A stretch of 64,000 bases of DNA. Origin: Ciona intestinalis. Its lineage: Eukaryota > Chordata > Ascidiacea > Phlebobranchia > Cionidae. Below the pieces are notes generated by a model. That model was not told the DNA's origin and did no database searches. It worked only from the letters and a program-made list of their open reading frames with translations. The stretch covers positions 4,565,252 to 4,629,251 of the forward strand of contig NC_020169.2 of assembly GCF_000224145.3 (NCBI RefSeq), in the 5' to 3' direction. Positions 10,470-24,000 of the stretch are shown here, piece after piece; within the stretch, counting starts at the first letter, position 1; every line of letters starts with the position of its first letter. The translations under genes were made by a program, and so were the position numbers.

Positions 10470-13158
10470 AAAATTTAATTAAAGTTTTAGAAAAAATCAA
10501 TTTTCGTTTGCGATTGATTTTTATAGTTGTATATTTTTGATCATTAGGTTTGTCGATTTTTTTTTCTAATGTCACATTCAATATTAACATTTCTGATTTT
10601 AAACCATTTATTTTCATAAAAACTTTTGACGGTGAAATTATTTTGAGTTTATATTACATTATTTATATTCATACAATTAATATGTGACAGCAACATTATT
10701 AAAATTACGTCAGCTTTTTAAAGCGCCGTTCAGCTAAAGCTTGCAAGTGCATTGTATACCTTGAATCGAATTTTGAATTGAATGACATGTATTTATCCTC
10801 GCGTGGCGGGCCAACGTCAGTCATTATAACACCGGTGTCTTATTTCATACGCCTCGTGCTAGGGCCTACTAAAGGTGCTAAAGCTATCTTATAAGCTATA
10901 CACGTCAGTTACCACATATTGTAACGGAGAATTTACAGTTTTATAAGCGAACACCAAAATCTTAAATCTTGCAAATGATTAGGCATAAGATGTTAAGTGT
11001 ATACAAGACTAAATGTACCGGTACGATAAAATATACACCTCGTGCATTAAATTAAAAATCCTATATGCAGCATATAGGAAATTGTCTCTGAACATCGAAA
11101 CATAATACAGTATATCAAATATTTATAAAGTATACGGCTGCCCGTGTACGATTGAGTCTGACAAAAAATAAACAAACAAAACTACCTAAAATTTGTTAAA
11201 ACAATATATAAGTTAGATTACACATGCACTAAAACCTAAAAAAACTACGAATGCTGGCTAGTTTGTCTGTCTTAATACACATTCTCGACGCTTATATTGC
11301 TCTGTTGACATTTAAATTCCTTGATACGACAATAGCAATCACAGTGTAGCTAAATTCATGGTCGACCTTCTGGTTCTATGCGTATTTTAACAGCTGTCGT
11401 ATTGTTGCTATTATAAACTTCCCTGAAATAATGAAACTCGCCAGGAATTACTTCCCTCTAAGCTACATTATACTAAATTTAACAAATAACAGTCAAAACT
11501 GCGCTGATAAAAATGTTATCTTGAAACTTGTTATATTTGCAAATATATAAAGCGACTTCGTCAGGCTTGGTGAAAGTCTATAAGACAGTAACTTTGCAAA
11601 GTTTGGCGACGATGGTGTTTGCAGTCAAACGAACGTCTTCGCGCTGTTTACAGTTTACATTATGCGTTTATCAGTTAGCTAAAGAATTTGGCGCAAAAAT
11701 TTGAAGTAAATGATCTGAACAACTCTTGCAGATAAATTGAAGTTTTTTTCACACCTAATCAATCTGCCGCTCGCAAGTCTGAATTTCGAATCAATGGCTG
11801 CGCTCTATATGGTTAGTTCATCCGCTCTATTGTAAAACCTGCGATATAATTCTTTGGATAACCTTCAGTAGTATATACGGGAAAATCTTTTATAGAGTGA
11901 CGTAGCGGAAGAAGTGAAATGACGATACGACCAGCTTCTGTCGTGTTCTGCATAATATTTAAACCATGCCAGCTTGTTTTACACGATTCGTATCTCTTTA
12001 AGTAAAACGGATGCGCTAGTTTTTTCCTTATGGCCACTGCACGGGAAGTGCTATTTACCCTTTTTACTCCATGTTTTTTGTTTGGTATAGTTGTTAATAT
12101 ATGTTACTTTAGGTGATTTTTAACCTTTTTTTCAGTTTTATTTCAACCAGTGTATAGTTGTCAATCAATATGGTCACAACTCTATTTACTTCCTGCTGTC
12201 TAAAAGAACGCCACATTATTTATAAGTGTTGGAATTTCTCTCTGAAAAAAATCAATCAAGAAATACTCGATTTTACTAACATGATCCGAACAGCCAAATT
12301 ATTATTTTTTCACTTTCATTTTCCCCTTTTAAACCAAGCCAAACCTTTTTTAAATATTTATGAACATAAAATTAAATATCTAATGCTTATTTCGTTGTAC
12401 AACCCGCTGGCGACATAACGTATATATTCGTTTAGTTTAAATTCTGTATTAATCAAACAACCAGCGCGAAGCAGCGAAAATCGATACTTGTTACGAATTT
12501 CTTGAATGAAATAATGTAACTTATTTATGTTTGCGTGGCGCAGTAACGACAGTTGTTATAACACGGCTGTTTTATTTTATACAAGTTTAGAACCGTTAGA
12601 CGGAGCTACAGAGCGAACAATCTGGTGACGTAAACGATTTTTAAAATTCGGCGCGAAATTTTCTCAGTTGCTAAATACGAATCTGGCCGTGATACAACGA
12701 AACTTTAGTTACGCGCTGCTTTACACTGCTGTCTGCAAAATAAAAGTTTACACCTTTGTGTCCATTCAATTTATTAGACGGTTATAAACTAACTTTTAAT
12801 AAATCAGCACCAAGGGTCAAAACTTTCACCAAAATACAAGAGTATTTGGTGTGTGAGCTTACGCAATGCAATATTAACAGGAACCGCGGAATTGGGACAG
12901 TGCAATATATTTCTCGTGTATACATTATATAGTACGTTGGGAAATCTGGATTTATATAACCATATCCTCACGACTCTAAAAGGTCGTTGTTAAATGCACG
13001 ATTACAAAATATGTGATATTATCTGCTAACGGTATCTTACCTTATCAGTACTGTGGTAAACTAAACTCTAAAGATCACTTCAAAAACCATTCGTAACAAT
13101 GTATATATCCGATATGTCTTGATGCAAACGCAAAGCGGACCATATATATATGTGTATA
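10470..13158. other. Gene-free stretch
   Basis: No supported exon was found. An AT-rich frame at 12158-12418 (+) has no recognisable features. A badly decayed MITE-like trace (TATCCTCACGACTCTAAAAG) is visible around 12950-13020. Confidence 0.4.
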
Positions 13159-13350
13159 TATAGTAGGGTGGGGAAAACGGGACACTTTTAGCACATAATA
13201 TATAAATCTCCTGATCGTGTTTTAAACAATTAATAACTGTCTACGGGGTTCGTAGGGTTGCGAATTTATAATTATTTGAATGTTCTTTGTTTACTACCAA
13301 ATATGAAAATAGAATGAAGAGGTGTCCCATCTTCCCCCACCCTACTTTAT
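13159..13350 (-). mobile_element. MITE copy, reverse orientation
   Basis: TAGTAGGGTGGGGAAAACGG..TTTTAGCACATAAT..GGTGTCCCATCTTCCCCCACCCTACTTTA. Ends nearly intact and preceded by a TA-rich run. Confidence 0.75.
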
Positions 13351-16300
13351 GTACGTTTCAACGCGAATAGTCAGGATGGAAAGTTTGCTCTGCCGAGCGC
13401 TCAACTCCTATTTTGTCACTCAGTTTAACGGAGATGGATTTACTCTGAAAGTTGAACCGTAACGACAGGGAGTGTTTTTCCGTAGCCACTGTACCGTGAC
13501 CACGCTGTTGGTCGCTTGAGCGGCTTTCTTCGTGTCCTATTTTTACCGCGACCCTATTACTGGAACCCCTGCGGCTTATACACTTTATGAGGATAAAATT
13601 TATTGCTTTATAGTCTTTGATTCTTTTCGTAACTACATTATATGATGTCGCGTGTTTTAATAGCGCAGTATACAAAAACATGTAATTTGCTCCGAAAATG
13701 CAGTTTGCAAAACTTGATTTTATTTTTTTGTTTAGACCGGTTTCTTGTCAAAGTTAAAATCTGTTTGTGGTAAATATAAATTAAGCGCAACGTCTTTCAG
13801 TGCGCATGTTAATTTTTTCTGGCGTGTGGCCAAAATAAACAGAGTTCAGATAAAACGCCATCAATTTTCTTTTGCAGAATCCAATGCCGAGCCTGGTACA
13901 CTGAGACTAGACTTCCGTTGAAGAACTGAAGAATCGAAGACAAGTTTACGGCTGAGCACTGCGTGCAAAGCGCGAACAACATGGGGCGAGAGCTATCCAA
14001 GAAGAACAGTAAGCACAATCGCCACGAAGACTATAGTTTCGCTCCAGGCCATAGCGAACCAATGAAGCAGAGCTGTCCCGATTCAACGCGCGTCGGTGTT
14101 TCAAAACAAGCGTAGCGAGACTCTATTCAGTTGTGTTTGTTAAACAGAACTAAAGGATAATGATATCCAAGCTTTTGTTAAAATACAAGAGGAACAGCCT
14201 TTTGTAACGATAGGCAGCGTTAAGTTAACACGATAGTTTTAATTGTGGTTTGCATTGATATGTGCAATTAAAAACACGCTACAGTTGTTTTGCATTTAAA
14301 AATGCTAACAGCAGTGTTGGCGCCTAGTTAATGTTACCAAATTTTACAGAGTAAGCAAAAAGGCAAGTTCATGCAGTTTCTTTTAGGTCGGTTCAAAAAA
14401 TATACAATTACAACAAATATAACAACACGTCATTTCGTGTTAGAACACCAGTGGAAATATCGGAGTACGGAAGTTGTATTTGAGTGACAGTTCATAAGCT
14501 ACACTTTAAGTAGAATTGATTAGCACATTTTTGGGCATTGCAGAAACTTGGTGGTCGCGTTTCTAATACCAGATACTTTTGATGTTTATTTCCCTGTGGG
14601 AAACTTAAACGTTTCTATATGAGGGTTATTGTGTTTTGCGGTAAATCCATGCACCTTATGTCTACTGTCAAGTTACGAGTATATTGTAGGGGTTTAATTA
14701 TTAGCTTATTTTTAGCAATTAGTTGTATAGCGCTGATTCCGTTACCGTTTTTCATTTTTCATTGCATTTATATATCAAGTATCTCCAGTAACGTAACAGC
14801 AATGTTGCTGACTGTGTGAGGCATACACGACTTCTAACTTTCGCGGGCTTAGTTCAGGAATGCGGGGAATTGTCTCCTGAGATTACTATGGCATATACAG
14901 TGAAGAGAGAGCTGGAGATAACCGGCAAGATCTTTAAGCATTTCTCCCGCCGGCATTTGTACATAGTGAGTCATTGAAACTTTAACTAACGCGTTGTTCT
15001 TTCTATTTAAACAGCTACGAACGACCGGGGTGTAACTTTTTGTGTTGCGAAATCGTGTATACGTGTCAGGGCCTTTAAATTTACGGACTTAGTAATTTAA
15101 TGTTATGAGTGCTGTAAGTTTTATTACTTCATTATTTTACGAAGACTTCTATTTAATATTACAGCATGATGAGCGCGTGTTCATGTTTATGAGAAAGTAA
15201 GGTGATATAGGCTATAGGTTTTAAGATAATCAAGCTAATTGAATATAATGGGACAGGGGTTAAAACAGTGATCGATACAGCATGGTTTACGAAGTCTATT
15301 CTTTTAGCGCGTACATAACAAGTGCATTATGCCAATTTATTTGGGCTGACTTTTCATGCACCCATCGTTGGCTCACATGACCTAACTATCAAGTTACATA
15401 TTTTAAAAGAGGTTTATTCACTGGGTTGAGGTGTAATACATTAAAGACAAAGTTGTTGAAACTAAGAAGTACAATGTGCGTGGATCAAGTTATTGCTTTT
15501 GTACGGCCGATATGGTTGGTAAACTGATAGTGGGTTTACTATATCGTTGTATACACACAGCGCACCATACAGAAGTTGTATAGCAGAACTATTAAATAAC
15601 GTATGACCTCGAGGTCTTTGATTCCTTTCTACAAATTTAGAAAACAAGTTTTATTCGTGTTGACTTTACCGATAGTGTTGTATTTGCTTTCGAGGTTTAT
15701 GCAAATTTCCGCGAGGCTGTAAACAAGATAGGAGTTGGAGTTTCTTAGAGTCTTATCTGGTTACATGTTTTAGGGAACTCCTGGAGTGTTCATTAAGCAA
15801 AGTCAGCGAATTCGAGTTGTTTTGAAGCTAGTTAACACGAAAAGTAAACATAAGAGGAGACCTTTGCAAACTGAAACTAATAGCTGAGATTGTAACTTAA
15901 TGCTCACCTCTTAAAGTTTATACTTTATAACATACAATACATTTATTCTTGCCTTTTAGTTGTATATACACGATATATTTTATTTATCTCCACCAATGCA
16001 ATAACTAGAGACATGTATACTTATTTAAAATTATTTAAGCTATCGGATTTAAACGCCAGTCGTTAGCATGGTATATTGGGAACTAAGGTCGGATTAGTAT
16101 AGAACACAAATAAACAAATGAAAAAGTTGCAAAACGACAACAACTAAATACACCTTGTACCCAATATAAAAACGTATTGGAAAAAATGTGGCCGTTATAA
16201 CAAAGCATATGCTTATTATATAACGAAGAAATTGCGGTCGTATGAATGGACTATATAAGTTACATTCACGCCTAGACGTGTAACTTGGTTTGTAGCCTGA

Positions 16301-16761
16301 GTTCTATTGAACCAATAGGATTTGGGGTAGCCATTAAATGCTATAATTATGCGGCAACTTGTGTGTTTCGCTGAACGCTGGGGGAATAACAAAGGGTATA
16401 TGGGTAGTCATAAAGTTTAAGCAGCACTGCTGTAGTCGTAAGCGTGATTTGGCGAATATCCACGTTCGGACTTGTCACTACTTCAGTTAAAAGATTAATC
16501 TCGTCTCATTGTGTGTTAGACAAACTTTGCAAGGAGATAATACTCGTGCGTACAAACAAAAGACGAAGCTTTATCTGTGCAAACAAAGCAACCCCGTGCT
16601 AAGTCGCGAACGCTCGTCGTCCTAAGTGGTTTTAACAGCGATATACAAGTGAGCTATGACGCTTAATTTGACCAGCTTTGATGATAATAGTGGTTCGTAT
16701 TTAATAATGATAAAGTCACACACTTAATTCTAACTTTCAGAAAACGTTATGTCTCTGAGTC
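13351..16761. other. Gene-free stretch with one possible leader exon
   Basis: The region around 13.4-14.1 kb is richer in G+C than its surroundings and may hold promoter or leader sequence. Minus-strand frames at 13358-13681 and 13809-14018 have no recognisable protein features. Nothing was found from 14.2 to 16.7 kb. Confidence 0.35.
13980..14009 (+). other. Possible small 5' coding or leader exon
   Basis: CTTTTGCAG ends near 13878 and is followed by about 100 bases of non-coding sequence. Then comes ATG GGG CGA GAG CTA TCC AAG AAG AAC and a donor-like A|GTAAGC near 14009. It could be a first exon (MGRELSKKN) of an unseen transcript or alternative leader of the semaphorin. No partner exon was identified. 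Confidence 0.2.
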
Positions 16762-16975
16762 ATATAGTAGGGTGGGGGAAGATGAGACACCCTTCATTCT
16801 ATTTTTTCGTCCCATTTGGTAGTAAAGAAAGAACACTCAAAGAATTATAAAACCTTATCCTCACGACTCTCATAGACCGTTGTTAATTCTTTAAACGCGA
16901 TTATAATATATAGGATATTCGTATAATATGTGGTATAGGTATCATCCTGTCTTTTGCCACTCTACTACTATATAT
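16762..16975 (+). mobile_element. MITE copy, forward orientation
   Basis: ATAGTAGGGTGGGGGAAGAT..GTCCCATTTGGTAGTAAAG at the left and CTTTTGCCACTCTACTACTA at the right. It runs directly into a TA/TATG microsatellite (about 16969-17007). Confidence 0.7.
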
Positions 16976-17351
16976 ATACATATATATATATGTATATATG
17001 TGTGTGCGGAGTTTACACGTCATAAGAGTACGGGACTACGAGTCATCATTATATTGCTTTGGATTTACACGAAACTCTCATAAATTGTTCCTGTTTAAAT
17101 AATACATCCAAATTCATGGTACATTTAATTAAATTTTCTCAATTGAACGTTTTCTCTTCACCCTTTGCTACCAAAATATCTCGCGTAAGTTGACTAAGTA
17201 GGCTAAGCGGAGATAATACGCCGAACAATTAATACTGTTGGCCAACAATTCATTTCGCTAATTCCGCTTTCGTACAGAAAACAATGTTTTTCGAAAAGGA
17301 GAACAGGTACTTTACACTTTTAGTATACTGCTGGCAACAATGACGTGTTTA

Positions 17352-17545
17352 TACAGTAGGCTGGGGTAAAATGGGACACCTCTTTTCGTCTTATATGGTA
17401 GTAAACAAAGATTTTAACAGTAGTCTATATGGGAGTCGAGATGATACGGTTTTATAATTCTTTGAACGTTCTTTATTTACTACCAAATGGGGAAAGAAAT
17501 GGGATAGAAAGGTGCCCCATCTCACCCAGCACCCTGCTTTATATT
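17352..17545. mobile_element. Fold-back MITE variant
   Basis: The left part (TAGGCTGGGGTAAAATGGGA, TATGGTAGTAAACAAAG) is the forward type, while the right part (TCTTTATTTACTACCAAATG..GGTGCCCCATCTCACCCAG) is its reverse complement. The element is therefore a near-complete inverted repeat. Confidence 0.65.
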
Positions 17546-18015
17546 TATGGATGTGGTTTCTCTGGACAGCATGCTTGCATAACATTCGAGAAGAACTAAA
17601 CAGGGAAGTTGCGGCACGCGTCAACATATCAGTTCCCGGTTCCTGCTTTGCTGTAGTTAATTTAGTTAGAGTCGGAAGTTTAAACCAATGTCCCGGAGGC
17701 GTTCTGCAGTCTGAACCAAACAGAAAAACAAGAACAGTTTATTACCGGAACGAAACTCCCCGGTTCCTGAAAACGAACAAACAGTTCTGCGAACATTTTA
17801 AAAGCAAATAACGTGGTGTATGCAAAGTAGTGGAAAAAGTTGGAGGGTAGGGAACTAATATAATTCCTGGACTATAACATTTTAAATGGGATAAAAATAA
17901 TTTTGTATTTTTTCTAGATTATTATGCGTTAGCTGTGTGTTACGTTTAATTTGTAAAATATGTTGAAAGAATCGGAATGAAAACTTTTTAGTGTAAAGTC
18001 AAGAAATAAGCAGCC
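17546..18015 (+). promoter_or_regulatory. Probable promoter/5' UTR region of the semaphorin
   Basis: This interval lies directly upstream of the semaphorin start codon. 17560-17810 is richer in G+C than the flanks. An open frame crosses it but begins inside the adjacent MITE, so it is unlikely to be real. Promoter role is inferred from position only. Confidence 0.3.
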
Positions 18016-21000
18016 ATGGTTTACAAAGTGGTTACTCTCAAGTCTATGCTGGTGTGGCTCCAGTTTTACATGAATGTGATTGCATCTATACCTGAAAATA
18101 TATCACCCACCAGCGTCTACAGTCGAAAAAGTAAGTACCTTTTAACCATTAGTTATATAGTAGGGTGGGGGAAGATGGGACATCGTATTACTCTATTTTC
18201 TCGTCAAATTTGATAGTAAACAAAGAAAATTCAAATAATTGTAAAACCGTATTCTTACGACTACTATAGTCCGTTGTTAATTGTTTAAAACACGGTCAGA
18301 ATATTTGAATACTTTGTGCTAAAGGTGTCCTATCTTCCTCTACCCAACGTCGCCCCTACCCTACTATATATTCATAGAACGTGTCCGCTATTGAGAAATT
18401 CTCCACAACGTGTTAAACCACGAACCCCAAACTGCAAACTTTGATGATTGGCACCGCGAATATATCCACGTTTATTTAAAAATTCGAAATAGCTTACAAA
18501 GTAAATTTCTCCTACACGCATGATCACATATAGCCAACCGAGATTTTCCCAAAGCGTATATTCTATCATTTATATCTTACCCTTGTAATCTAAGTATAAT
18601 AATAAAAGTGTTTACCAAAGTTTCTTTAAAGTTTAGTTGCCCGAAAACTTATTTGTGTCGCGAAGCGCCGGGGGCCGAAAAACATCTCATTATAGACGTG
18701 CGTGATTAAAACAGACACTGTATCAATTCAAAATAAATCCTGTAATTACTTAGCTGTAATACGCAGGCTTTCAATCCTTAACTGATTTAATTTTAAAGCC
18801 CCTTCATGTTTTTGAAACCAGCTGTTCCGAACAAAGTTGATTTAATTGAATTATAATTCAAAATTACACTTTATTCCGTATCGTAGTAATAATTATTTAG
18901 TACAATCACAAAGGGTTTATAATGTACTGTATTTATTGCTGTTACAGGATGTAATCTTACAATTATTACCTTTATAATTAGTTTAAATTAAACCACTGAT
19001 TGCAGCTTAAACCCTAAAGACCGATATAGAACATTATGTATATTGCTACGGTTATTGCGGTGGATATAATTTTGCAGGTGGAGTTACATAGGCAATCGTA
19101 GACTTATAACATGGCTTACTGTACTACAGTAGTGTACTATATAGTAGGCTGGGGAAAGATGGGTCATCTTTTCATTCTATTTCCATGTTCCATTTGGTAG
19201 TAAGCAAAAAAACAATCAAAAAATTATAAAACTATATCCTCACGACCCCCATAGACCGATGTTAATTGTTTAAAACACGATCAGAATGCTGGGATATTAT
19301 GTGCTAAAGGTGTCCCATCTTCCCTCACCCTACTATAATATACGGTAATTAATACAGTAGTATAATAAGCAGGGAGGTATTAATATTAACGATACAAACC
19401 TAAAACACTAAACTTGTGAAAAATAAATCCCATATTAAAACAAAAGCGTTAGATCACATTGGTGTATTTATACTATCGTATTCATCACGCCTATATCGGC
19501 TATGACTTGTTGCGGTTACATTCGTGATATTTTCAGGTAAATCTTACTCCTAAAATATAAATGCCAAAGGTGTTTTGACGAAAAATTAGCAAACATTTCA
19601 AAACGAGACACCTATTTTCGCGAGGCCGGTTTGTCGTGCATGAAAACTCGTCTGTATATGATTTACTTGGCTGTTTATTCCTCGGGGCAAAGCATATGAA
19701 ACCCATTTTCAGTCATTTTTATCCACGCTGAATCAAGATAACATCAGTGTTTTGCATGCGCCTAACTCCGTATAATGGGAAAATTGTATTAATATCAGCT
19801 TTTATTAAAAACTGTGGTACATAAATGCGTAGTTTAAATCTAAACTTTGCCGCAAAAAGTGCGCGAAAAAAATGTCCAGAAAGAAAGAAGTTATCGGTAT
19901 AAACGCGATTTATAATTGAAAACCCAATGTATTTAATGGCGCACGGGGGCCTTTTTACAATGTGCGTAGGCCTATATATTGATTAGCGCAAATATAGCAT
20001 GTGTTAAAGTAATACATAGATACGTAATCACGTTTTTAAAATGTTAAATAAACCACCAAACTTTCTAAAAGTAACTTTTGGTCTCGGACACCAAAGTTGT
20101 AACATGGGGGTTTACAGTTGCTGACAAGCAAGCTTAAAACTGGGAAAGTTTTTTCATTTACTGTAAACAGTTAAAAACATGAGGTATATAAACTAAATTT
20201 CGGAGACTAAGTGCATTAAAATATAAGATATTAAATCTATCAGATTTGAAACTTATCTTCGCGACATTATTGTAATAAGAAGAAGAAATATCAACGATTT
20301 AGATTTTTATCAATAAAATTATGTTTTAGGGGTACGAATAAAGTCGTTTTACACGAATCATGAATTGATACTTTTGTATTTATGTGTGTCATGTACTATG
20401 TGTATGGCTAGACGTTATAATCGATTAGATTTAACTTGCTGGTTCAAAATTGGGTGTTTTTGTTCAAGTTTGGCTTATTTGTAGCCTGGTGCTGCTCAAC
20501 CGTCAATTAACTGGAAATTGTCCAACAGTGAAAGTTTCCGGGCTTTTAATTTGGTAAACACTGCGAGTGCTGTACTTGTTGATAAAAAACATCAACGGTC
20601 TGTTGTGACTTTTGTAGCCAGCTTCCGTAGCCCACAAGCGTCCTGTATAATATCAGGTTTAACACCAGACACTGGGCCGTCTACGCACTAGACAGCAGAC
20701 CCATTCTCGACTGCCGGTTAAAACTTTTAGGGCTAGGCCAAAGTTTTGCTACTTTACAAATTTCTGGACTGCTGTAGTCGAATTTTGGGGCTACGCAAAG
20801 TCTCTAAAAATTGCATCGTTAAAAAAAGTTTACTTTTTAAGGAGAACAAACCATGAAAACATGATTCACTTTACAGGCATCAGACATAACTTTAAAATGT
20901 TGTCAAACGTTGTATCATGCGGTAGAAAACGTATAAAGCAACAACACCTACGGAAAATTTCACATTTTTAGTCGATATTAAACACATACCACGAAAAACA

Positions 21001-24000
21001 TGATTCATTTCACAGAAATGCGATTTATTTCCAAATTCAAAAAGTTGCCATATATGACCTACTTATTCCCAGGAACCGTTAAAACTTTTAAGCTCAAATG
21101 TTGTAAACTGCGAGTTTACAAAACCTTGACTGCCACAGCCAGAATCTAGGGTTTCGCTTACATTAAAGTTTACACCATTAGTTTTCCTAATATTAAGAAT
21201 GCGTGACGACTGGGTTATAGGGCTAGATTCCCATTACTTTAACACTTTATAAAATGATACAGATTTTACGCTTGAAATAGGGTATTTTGTGTGGCACCCT
21301 TGAGACTGGAGATGAATAGATACATAGTAGGGTTCATTATATAGCGCGTGTAAGTTCGTGCGAGTTGTATGTATGTGTTTATACCCTTGCGTTGCTTTTG
21401 TATACCTATACCACCCTCTAAGCGAGCTCCAGCTCTAAATTACACCCTTTCAAATTTACCGCTTGCGTGAACAATACAGTTATATTACCGTAATTTCAAA
21501 CTGTTGGGTTTATATTGTATTGATAAGCGTTATTCATGCTTAAACATATTTCATTATGGTTTAATATCTTCTATCAGTTTCCTAAAACAAGGACAGAAAT
21601 CGATTTCAAAAAATCTTAATTTTACGGCTCAAATATTGACACTCATTTAAGTTAACATACGGGCGTTTATTTTAACATGAAAATCCTAACTTTAGATGCC
21701 AACGTATAAAACGATAACACCTACGCTAAATGAACATTTTTTGCTGATTTTTGAAACACCACAAATATATTGATTAATTTTAAACCCATCCGGTGATCTT
21801 TTAAATTAGAAAAGTGACTTTGACCTAAAAAAGTTAACAACGAGGCATTGTCGATTGTTACAGCCATCTATTGCATTACTTGCGCAAATTTAACAATAAA
21901 ATTGAATAACGAGGCTTGTTACGAACCTAGGTAAATAATGAATCCCGACTCGATTTTTCTTCAATTTTTTACGTCATGATCAAGACTGATGTAACACACT
22001 AATGACTCACTTAACGCTGTATTGATCATGAGTTAACATTGTTACGCAACACAAATGATGACGAGATTTAGATCCCGTTAAAATTTTCTCCTTCACAAAT
22101 TTGCGGTCGTCTCGAACAGAAGGAATTGAAACTCGAAGGTGCCAGGTTCAAGTTTCAGCGCAACCAGATATCCATAAATATTGCATGTAAATACATATAG
22201 TAGGGGGAGAAATGGGACACCTTTTCGTTCTATTTTCTCGCCCCATTTGGTAGTAACAAAAAAACGTTCACAGAATTAAAAAACTTTATCTTCTATATAC
22301 CGTTGTTAAATGTTTAAAACACGATAAGGGTGTTTGGATATATAGTGGTTAAGGTGTCCCATCTTCCCCCACCCTACTATATCTAGAGGAGAGATGGGAC
22401 ACCTTTTTTATTTTTTCGTCCTATTCGGTAGTAAACAATGATCACTCAAAGAATTATAAACCGTGTGACTGCCATATACCGTTGTTAATTATTTAAAACA
22501 GGATATTTGTATATTATTTGTTAAAGGTGTCACGTCTCACCCCACCCCTCTGTATTACAAAACAGCTCTTATTACAGTAAACAGTAATAACGCTTGTCTG
22601 AAATGTTGATATGTATAATTATAATAACGAGGGTTTACAAATATACATATTTGGAAATTATTAGTGGGTCACGCGGTGTAAGGATGCTGTATGTAATATT
22701 TGTTGACAATGTTTAACCTTGCCCTATATCAATACATTATTGAGACGACCGACAGCGCCCATTAAGCTGCTATAACCTCAATTAAATAATGACCGATAAC
22801 CACCCACGGTGAGCCTCGAACCCAAAAACTCTTCCCTCAAAACGCTGGCTCTACCATTGAGTCAACCTTGAAAAACCGCGTATAAAACAGTCCACTCCTT
22901 TATCTATTAACGTCTTTCGGAACCCAGTTGGAGCGAAAAGATGGCGCCTCGTATGATTAGTTGGTAATCTCAACCCCAGCGCACTCCTCGACCGTAAACT
23001 TTGCCCAAGTGTTAAAACCCATGCGCTTTCGGTTTTCTGACAGCGTGCACTTGACAGGTTAAAGGGGATAATGGGGTAGTTTGGGGTTTTCTAATTCGGA
23101 AATTACATTTACACGTCGTCTGGCTTGTTCGTATACATGTTTTGACTCACAGTCTAGTCTTCAGCTAAATAGGTCTGGATACTAAGATGAACTGCAACGT
23201 AAACATGAATATAGTAAGGTGGGGGGAGATAGATACCGTTAGCGCATAATGTCCCACATTTTCTAATCGTGCTTTTACCAATTAACAACGCTGTTTTAGA
23301 TTTGCGAGGATAGGGGTATATAATTATGTAAATACTCTTTGTTTGCTACTAAATGAGCCGATAAAAAAGAAATTAAATTTGGACCATCTTGCCCCAACCT
23401 ACTTTATATGTTGCTAAAGAGCGGGAATCTGGATTCAACAACGCTTAAGACAAGATGAATACCACAATACGACAAACTGTAATTAATTAAGCGCGTTCGT
23501 TTTTTTCAAATAAACAACAAATTTAAAAGTATGTTACTTTCGACTAAAATATAAAAGATCTACAATCGAACTTTATCAAGTCACAAACACTTCAAACTAC
23601 ACTTGCAGAACGGACCTTATCTCGCATGCTATTGTTGTTTTATTATTCAGAGTATTGAACGCCGTTAAACTGTCTTGTTACAATAAAAGCACAAATAACG
23701 CTAGGGTTAATCAACACAAACACGCACGTACGCGACGAATAATTGCTATTATGGTTTAGACTTTAAAGTTTAAATCCTCGGTAATGGTTCTGCAAAATCC
23801 CTTAAACGCTTTCTTAACGACTGTATAGTAAAATGTTGATTTCCTATTACCGCCTGGTGAATTCCCTTCACAGGAATGTAAGGGAATCCCAATTAACAAA
23901 GTAGGGAAAGTACCGCGGTTTTCCCATTCGCTAAACATAAAAGAAAATTGAAACTACGCTGCGTTTTAATAGTGTATATACGTCCATAGCAGTAAACTGT

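Noticed and set aside
12158-12418. 86-residue plus-strand frame
   Set aside because: AT-rich, with no motif, splice context or neighbours to support it.
13358-14018. Minus-strand open frames of 107 and 69 residues
   Set aside because: No similarity, domain or splice partner seen. The first begins right at a MITE boundary.
17512-17811. 99-residue plus-strand open frame before the semaphorin
   Set aside because: It begins inside the right end of a MITE and has no recognisable protein features. It is more likely 5' UTR or promoter sequence.
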